Shown piece by piece: positions 58,829 to 64,000 of a stretch of DNA of 64,000 nt. Source of the DNA: an uncultured Caryophanales bacterium (GTDB taxonomy: Bacteria; Bacillota_I; Bacilli_A; Acholeplasmatales; Anaeroplasmataceae); the NCBI GenBank assembly GCA_946626535.1, contig CAMOUK010000001.1, positions 96,079 to 160,078 of the forward strand. Reading direction: 5' to 3'. The first letter of the stretch is position 1; each line of letters starts with the position of its first letter. Under the pieces are notes generated by a model. That model worked only from the letters and a program-made list of their open reading frames with translations, searched no databases and was not told the DNA's origin. Position numbers and translations under genes: made by a program.

Positions 58829-59321
58829 CTTCGACACCCTCCAATTCTTTTCTTAATTGCTTTCTTGCTTTTTCATAAGCATAATTAACCATCTTTGGAG
58901 TAAGGTTTAAAATCTCTGCAACCTTCTTAGTAGTATAACCAAGTAAGGTTTTCATTAAAAATATTTCCTTTAAATCCTTATCTAAATGGCTTAAGGCAAA
59001 ATTTAAATATGGATTTTTAGCCTCACTAGGAATATAGTCAGAATCTAGATTTGTTAACTCATGAGTTTTTCTTACATAATCTATTCCTGTAGTTTTAGCT
59101 ATTTGATAAATATAATTTCTAAAATTTTTAGTATTATATGAATCTATATTCTTAACTAGCTTCATATATACATCCTGTGATAAATCCTCTATAGTAGCCT
59201 TATCATTAGAATATGTATATAAAATAGATTTAACTAAGCCTATAGTTTCATTATAGATTTTAGTAAAATATTTATCTTCTTTAGAATTTTTATATTTATC
59301 TACAACAACTTCTAAATCCAT
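58815..59321 (-). CDS. ECF-type RNA polymerase sigma factor
   Basis: 168 residues, typical of group 4 sigma factors. Region 2: 'ATIEDLSQDVYMKLVKNID' and 'NYIYQIAKTTGIDYVRK'. Region 4: 'HLDKDLKEIFLMKTLLGYTTKKVAEILNLTPKMVNYAYEKARKQLRKEL' with a helix-turn-helix. Regions 1 and 3 are missing. AAAGGAG lies 6 nt before the ATG. It is encoded directly before a membrane beta-propeller protein that likely controls its activity in response to an envelope signal. Confidence 0.92.
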   Translation of the reverse strand: MDLEVVVDKYKNSKEDKYFTKIYNETIGLVKSILYTYSNDKATIEDLSQDVYMKLVKNIDSYNTKNFRNYIYQIAKTTGIDYVRKTHELTNLDSDYIPSEAKNPYLNFALSHLDKDLKEIFLMKTLLGYTTKKVAEILNLTPKMVNYAYEKARKQLRKELEGVEDEIK

Positions 59322-59411
59322 ATTCTTTCTCCTTTCACTATAATAAACGAAATAATTTTAATTTTTTGCCAATAAAATTAAACAAACTAAAATAATTATA
59401 CAATAAAGATA

Positions 59412-59438
59412 TAAAAAAATCTCACATAACGTGAGATT
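59412..59438 (-). terminator. Terminator after YcxB-like gene
   Basis: AAUCUCAC-GUUAU-GUGAGAUU followed by UUUUUAU. The stem overlaps the last codons of the preceding gene. Confidence 0.85.
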
Positions 59439-59976
59439 ATTTTTTTAAAGACTTAAATTTTGTTTTATTTATTTCTATATCTCTTAAAAAGAATTTTTCA
59501 CCTTGTTCACTAACGAAAGAATCCTTATTAATATATAGAACCTGATTATCCTTTAAATTAACTACATATCTTAATTCTTCTTCCTTAACATTTCTAATGT
59601 CAGTAAACTGATATGTAAATTCATTCTTTTTACTAGAATTTAAGATGCTTGCTGTAATACTTTTTTCTTTAATAGTATATGAATAAGTAATATCAGAATT
59701 AATTAGCTCAGGATTTTGCTTTTTAACTCTTTTAGGTGTAGTTATATGTGAAAATATATTAATACCTAAATAAACAACACCAAAGGCACTAAAGGCTGAA
59801 CCTACAACTATATAAGTAGTATTTGCTGTAGCGATACCATTAACTAAAATACCAACACCACATAGTAGAATTAAAAATGCTAATACATATTTTGATATCA
59901 ATTCTTTTTTTGCACTTGATATTAAAGTTTTTAATACCTCTTCTTTTTTAATGACAGTTGTATTTTTAACAATCAT
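59437..59976 (-). CDS. YcxB-like membrane protein
   Basis: 179 residues. TM helices at about 28-50 and 54-77, then a cytoplasmic C-terminal domain ('SYTIKEKSITASI...YQFTDIRNVKEEELRYVVNLKDNQVLYINKDSFVSEQGEKFF') that fits the YcxB-like fold, where 'F...G' and 'R' residues recur. Function of the family is unknown. AAAGGAG precedes the ATG. It lies downstream of the tRNA hairpin and appears to be transcribed alone. Confidence 0.75.
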   Translation of the reverse strand: MIVKNTTVIKKEEVLKTLISSAKKELISKYVLAFLILLCGVGILVNGIATANTTYIVVGSAFSAFGVVYLGINIFSHITTPKRVKKQNPELINSDITYSYTIKEKSITASILNSSKKNEFTYQFTDIRNVKEEELRYVVNLKDNQVLYINKDSFVSEQGEKFFLRDIEINKTKFKSLKK

Positions 59977-59998
59977 CTTATTATCTCCTTTAAATTAA

Positions 59999-60020
59999 AA
60001 GTGACACTTTCGTATCACTT
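59999..60020 (-). terminator. Terminator after tRNA-Gln
   Basis: The 9-bp stem AAGUGAUAC/GUGUCACUU with a GAAA tetraloop is followed by UUAAUUU, 13 nt after the tRNA 3' end. Confidence 0.75.
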
Positions 60021-60032
60021 AAAAATCAAAAT

Positions 60033-60107
60033 TGGCAGCAGCTACAGGGTTCGAACCTGTGAATGCCGGGGTCAGAGTCCGGAGCCTTACCACTTGGCTA
60101 AGCTGCT
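60033..60107 (-). tRNA. tRNA-Gln (anticodon CUG)
   Basis: A 75-nt cloverleaf with encoded CCA: acceptor AGCAGCU/AGCUGCU, D-arm GCC-AAGUGGUAA-GGC, anticodon loop CUCUGAC giving anticodon CUG (plus-strand 60073-60075), T-arm ACAGG-UUCGAAC-CCUGU. The anticodon stem has an A-C mismatch at its loop-closing position. It reads CAG; AT-rich genomes usually rely on the UUG tRNA. It lies downstream of efp, separated by a hairpin. Confidence 0.92.
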
Positions 60108-60113
60108 AGATTA

Positions 60114-60134
60114 AGCGTAGTCATAAACTACGCT
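60114..60134 (-). terminator. Hairpin between efp and tRNA-Gln
   Basis: AGCGUAG-UUUAUGA-CUACGCU lies 7 nt after the efp stop, with UAAUC following, so termination is probably weak. It could separate efp mRNA from the tRNA precursor by processing. Confidence 0.5.
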
Positions 60135-60141
60135 TTTATTG

Positions 60142-60693
60142 TTATGCTCTTGAAACGTATGATCCATCAATTGTTGAAACAACAATCTTTGTACCATTTT
60201 CTAAGAATGCAGGAACAGTTACTTCAAGACCAGTTTCTAATACTGCTTTCTTTCTATCTGTAGCTTGTCCCTTAACTGCTGGTGTTGTATCAGTGATTTG
60301 TAGAGTAACCTTATCTGGTAAAGATACACCTAAAATTTCACCCTCATACATAGTAATTTGTACTTCATCACCATCAAGCATGAACTTAGATTCCCATTTT
60401 AATCTTTCAGCAGGAATATCGATTTGCTCATAAGTTTCTTGATCCATGAATGTATACATATCACCAGAGTTATATAAATATTGCATTGTTCTCTTGTCGA
60501 TATAGCACTTCTTGAATGCTGATTCAGAACCCTTTAATGCAGTTTCAGTAACTGTACCAGTTCTTAAATCCTTCATTTTAACACGTACATAAGCAACCTT
60601 ATTTTGTAATACGTGCATAAATTCTAGAATTTGAACTAGCTTACCATCATATTCGATAACAACGCCATTTTTTAAATCATTTACATTAATCAT
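60142..60693 (-). CDS. efp: Elongation factor P with altered tip loop
   Basis: 183 residues, the usual length; three OB-like domains end in 'VVSTIDGSYVSRA'. EF-P helps ribosomes through polyproline stretches. In most Bacilli the domain I tip reads HVKPGKGSAF, with the modified Lys32. Here it is 'HVLQNKVAYV': Lys32 is kept, but the PG.G frame is replaced and one residue is missing. No modification enzyme gene is in the window. AAGGAG precedes the ATG. It is followed by tRNA-Gln. Confidence 0.95.
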   Translation of the reverse strand: MINVNDLKNGVVIEYDGKLVQILEFMHVLQNKVAYVRVKMKDLRTGTVTETALKGSESAFKKCYIDKRTMQYLYNSGDMYTFMDQETYEQIDIPAERLKWESKFMLDGDEVQITMYEGEILGVSLPDKVTLQITDTTPAVKGQATDRKKAVLETGLEVTVPAFLENGTKIVVSTIDGSYVSRA

Positions 60694-60717
60694 TTTCTTT
60701 CTCCTTAAAACGCGAAT

Positions 60718-60747
60718 AAAAGGAAATCAGTTTATTAATTTCCTTTT
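60718..60747 (-). terminator. eno terminator
   Basis: The 10-bp stem AAAAGGAAAU/AUUUCCUUUU with a 10-nt loop lies 17 nt after the eno stop; the 3' arm itself is U-rich. Confidence 0.75.
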
Positions 60748-60763
60748 AAGTGCAAAAGTTAAA

Positions 60764-62089
<1,326 letters not shown>

Positions 62090-62126
62090 TTATTTATTTT
62101 ATAATAACAAATTTTTTACCGAAATA

Positions 62127-62155
62127 ATTATACAATATTTAAATACCTTTTTCAT
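62127..62155 (-). promoter_or_regulatory. eno promoter
   Basis: A perfect TATAAT (62127-62132) with a weak -35 ATGAAA at 17 nt (62150-62155). A better-looking TTTACA at 62156-62161 would need a 23-nt spacer. Confidence 0.6.
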
Positions 62156-62167
62156 TGTAAATGAGTG

Positions 62168-62181
62168 TGAAAACGTTTTAA
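62168..62181. promoter_or_regulatory. Candidate catabolite-responsive element near eno
   Basis: TGAAAACGTTTTAA, on the plus strand, shares its first 13 bases with the site at the galactoside promoter. It lies 12 nt upstream of the eno -35, a position that could serve activation. Confidence 0.45.
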
Positions 62182-62187
62182 ATTTTT

Positions 62188-62667
62188 TTAGTTATTTCCT
62201 TTAGCTAATCTATAACAAAGAAAATATAAAGCTAAATGAATTATAAAGCCTAGGATTATATAAATATAATCAGATGCTCCAAATCGCGTAACTAAGCTAT
62301 ATATTGGGCCAAAAATAATATTTAACCAAACATTAGGTGAACCTAAATAATTAAAATATTCACTAAAATTAAAATAGATGATAAAAGGATATAAAAGTCT
62401 AGATATAATTGAGGCAACTATCATAAATACTATTCCTAGTACTGGATAAAGGATATGATAATTAACATAAGACCTTCTTATCATTATTCCAATTAAAATC
62501 GCATATATAATAACACCAAATGATATTGTGATATGGATTTTATTTAATGAATAATCTAAAACAGAACTTAAAGCGCCACCTAAAATAGCCATTAAAAGTC
62601 CTATTAATATTACTTTTTTTAAATCTTCTTTAAATATTTCTTTTTTCCATTCATTTTTATTAAACAT
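62188..62667 (-). CDS. Multi-TM membrane protein downstream of RibU
   Basis: 159 residues from the ATG at 62667, chosen because GGTGG lies 5 nt upstream; a longer frame reaches into the previous gene's hairpin. There are about five TM helices (roughly 20-40, 50-65, 70-95, 115-130, 135-155) and 'FNKNEWKKEIFKED' at the cytoplasmic start. I do not recognise the family. It is encoded after the RibU-like gene, so it is probably under the same FMN riboswitch. The site sits in a hairpin arm. Confidence 0.7.
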   Translation of the reverse strand: MFNKNEWKKEIFKEDLKKVILIGLLMAILGGALSSVLDYSLNKIHITISFGVIIYAILIGIMIRRSYVNYHILYPVLGIVFMIVASIISRLLYPFIIYFNFSEYFNYLGSPNVWLNIIFGPIYSLVTRFGASDYIYIILGFIIHLALYFLCYRLAKGNN

Positions 62668-62669
62668 AA

Positions 62670-62705
62670 AAACCACCAAAAATATTTTAATACAATTGGT
62701 GGTTT
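62670..62705 (-). promoter_or_regulatory. Hairpin occluding the ribosome site of the second RFN-operon gene
   Basis: The 10-bp stem AAACCACCAA/UUGGUGGUUU with a 16-nt loop holds GGTGG, the ribosome site of the next gene, in its 3' arm. It lies 9 nt after the RibU-like stop. It could be a terminator (short U-run) or a translational gate. Confidence 0.55.
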
Positions 62706-62713
62706 TATACAAG

Positions 62714-63853
62714 TTATTCAGTTTGAGCTACTTCTTCAGCTTGATTATAATCGCCTACAAAGTAAACAATAATATTCTTTAATCTCTTATATAGTAATAA
62801 AGTGATTACAAATACTAATGTATATCTAAATAAATTAAATGGAATAACGGCAACAAATAGATAATATAGCATAAAATTAGCATCTGTAACTACACCCTTA
62901 CTTCCACTGATAATACCATCCATAGCGCCAGTTAACATCGCTTGAGAGTATCCTGCAATACCCTTATATGCTGGAATTAATATTAGCCAGTTTGAAACTG
63001 TTGCTACAAAAGTACCAAACAACATACCAATAGCTAAGGCACATAATGCACCTTTAATTGTTCTATGTTTTTTATATATTAATCCTGCAGTAATTACTAA
63101 TGTTAAACCAATTAATAAATCAGCCATTTCTCCCACTCCTACAGTCGATGTGCCTGGTAACTTACAGAAAAATCTAACCAATATAATTAACGCTCCAGAA
63201 AATGGTCCATACATAAATGAAATTATTAAAGCCGGAATTTCAGAAAATTGAATATCTAACCATTTAGGGAAGAATGGCAAATTAAATTTACCAAAATAAT
63301 ATAAAATAATTGACAGTGCACTAAAAACACTGATAACAGACATTTGTTTTGTTGTCATTTTTTTAAAATTATATTTTTCTTGTAAAAATGTGTATAAATA
63401 GCCAAAAGATAATAAGAATACTAAGGCTCCTACAATTTCAAGGAAATAAATATACCATCCACTAGAGTATTTAGTTTGTTTTGCTTTTTTAATATTTAAA
63501 TTTAAAGCAAGTGGATTTACCTCTTTATACTCTTCACCATTTTTTTGATAATATGATTCGCTTTCAAATGTTTCATCTAAAGACAATTCATAGCTTTCTT
63601 CTATTTTTTCATATAAATTTAATTCCTTTGGATTTGTTAAATTTTCACCATTATAATATTCTGTTTTACCATCAAATGTATTTTTATCATCAGCTAATGA
63701 ATATACATAATAGGTCTCAGGAACAAATTCTTTTCTTTTAACTTCATTAGTTACCATACCTGTTATTATAAGGCTGAGTGATATGATTACCATCACAATA
63801 AAAATAATAAGATTTTTGTAAATTTTTTTTGAGTTAATTTCAGTATTTTTCAT
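62714..63853 (-). CDS. RibU-like ECF transporter S component with N-terminal extension
   Basis: 379 residues, twice the usual 190-200. The C-terminal 210 residues fit a riboflavin S component: 'QMSVISVFSALSIILYYFGKF', 'FPKWLDIQFSEIPALIISFMYGPFSGALIILVRFFCKL' and 'MADLLIGLTLVITAGLIYKKHR'. Upstream lies TM about 14-33, an extracytoplasmic stretch (34-130, Tyr/Glu-rich) and TM about 133-155. Riboflavin specificity is supported by the FMN riboswitch just upstream. AGGAGG lies 9 nt before the ATG. It would need the shared EcfAA'T module, not present here. ribF at 24 kb would then use the vitamin. Confidence 0.88.
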   Translation of the reverse strand: MKNTEINSKKIYKNLIIFIVMVIISLSLIITGMVTNEVKRKEFVPETYYVYSLADDKNTFDGKTEYYNGENLTNPKELNLYEKIEESYELSLDETFESESYYQKNGEEYKEVNPLALNLNIKKAKQTKYSSGWYIYFLEIVGALVFLLSFGYLYTFLQEKYNFKKMTTKQMSVISVFSALSIILYYFGKFNLPFFPKWLDIQFSEIPALIISFMYGPFSGALIILVRFFCKLPGTSTVGVGEMADLLIGLTLVITAGLIYKKHRTIKGALCALAIGMLFGTFVATVSNWLILIPAYKGIAGYSQAMLTGAMDGIISGSKGVVTDANFMLYYLFVAVIPFNLFRYTLVFVITLLLYKRLKNIIVYFVGDYNQAEEVAQTE

Positions 63854-63879
63854 TTTTAAATATCCTCCTAAACTAAAAG

Positions 63880-64000
63880 AAAAACCCCTGAAATATCTCC
63901 ATGGGGCTTTTAATTTAAGATAATATTATCAATTAATAAGCTATCTCTTCTCTCATCCAGACTTTACTGTCGGTATAGGAATTACACCTAATCATGCCAT
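63880..64000 (-). promoter_or_regulatory. FMN riboswitch (RFN element), 5' end beyond window
   Basis: The right end holds the RFN hallmarks on the minus strand: GUGUAAUUCCUAUACCGACAG and CUGGAUGAGAGAAGAGAU near 63950-63990. A CCCC/GGGG hairpin with UUUUU follows (63880-63907) as the terminator. FMN should switch off the RibU-like gene. The first part of the aptamer lies outside. Confidence 0.92.

Overview
The window is AT-rich (GC roughly 30 %, estimated by eye). Every supported gene and the single tRNA lie on the minus strand. UGA is a normal stop and Trp is UGG, so the standard code applies, not the Mycoplasma code. T-box and FMN riboswitch control, an rpsO leader, AGGAGG ribosome sites, YfmF/YfmH-type M16 peptidases, giant BspA-type leucine-rich-repeat lipoproteins and salvage-oriented metabolism suggest a host-associated member of the Bacillota (class Bacilli, Acholeplasma-, RF39- or Erysipelotrichales-like). 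No 16S rRNA is present, so the lineage is an inference.

Layout from left to right, with transcription running right to left. 1-20 kb is a cell-surface region. A 3183-residue BspA/LRR lipoprotein has a strong promoter and a 20-bp palindrome in its leader. It is followed by a six-gene run: three-TM membrane protein, MoxR ATPase, DUF58, BatA-like VWA, double-VWA/GATase-like protein, and a second LRR lipoprotein cut by the window edge. 20-24 kb holds pnp, a broken membrane-protein gene with an in-frame TGA, and rpsO with its leader. 24-33 kb is one long apparent operon: thyA-folA-plsC-two small membrane proteins-mutS2-thiN-MATE-truB-ribF. 33-34.4 kb holds a frameshifted Rpn/PD-(D/E)XK gene bracketed by two copies of the same hairpin, then a short ssb that starts at TTG.

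34.6-39.4 kb holds an M16 peptidase pair and the nucleoside-salvage genes deoC-deoD behind an unknown gene. 39.4-42.5 kb is ileS under an Ile T-box. 42.4-46.9 kb is a heterodimeric ABC exporter plus a HAD phosphatase. 46.9-50.5 kb holds a GGDEF protein, a flavin-reductase-like protein, a small orphan and an S41-like lipoprotein. 50.5-57 kb is an alpha-galactoside module (TetR, GPH symporter, GH36, GT-B-like protein, galK) with a clear TetR operator. 57-60 kb has an ECF-like sigma factor paired with a membrane-anchored beta-propeller protein, then a YcxB-like protein. 60-62 kb has tRNA-Gln(CUG), efp and eno. 62-64 kb is an FMN-riboswitch-controlled RibU-like transporter with an unusual N-terminal extension.

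The gene set fits a fermentative commensal that imports riboflavin, nucleosides and galactosides and spends heavily on surface LRR proteins. The most system-like feature is the MoxR/DUF58/VWA chaperone module set between two LRR lipoproteins.
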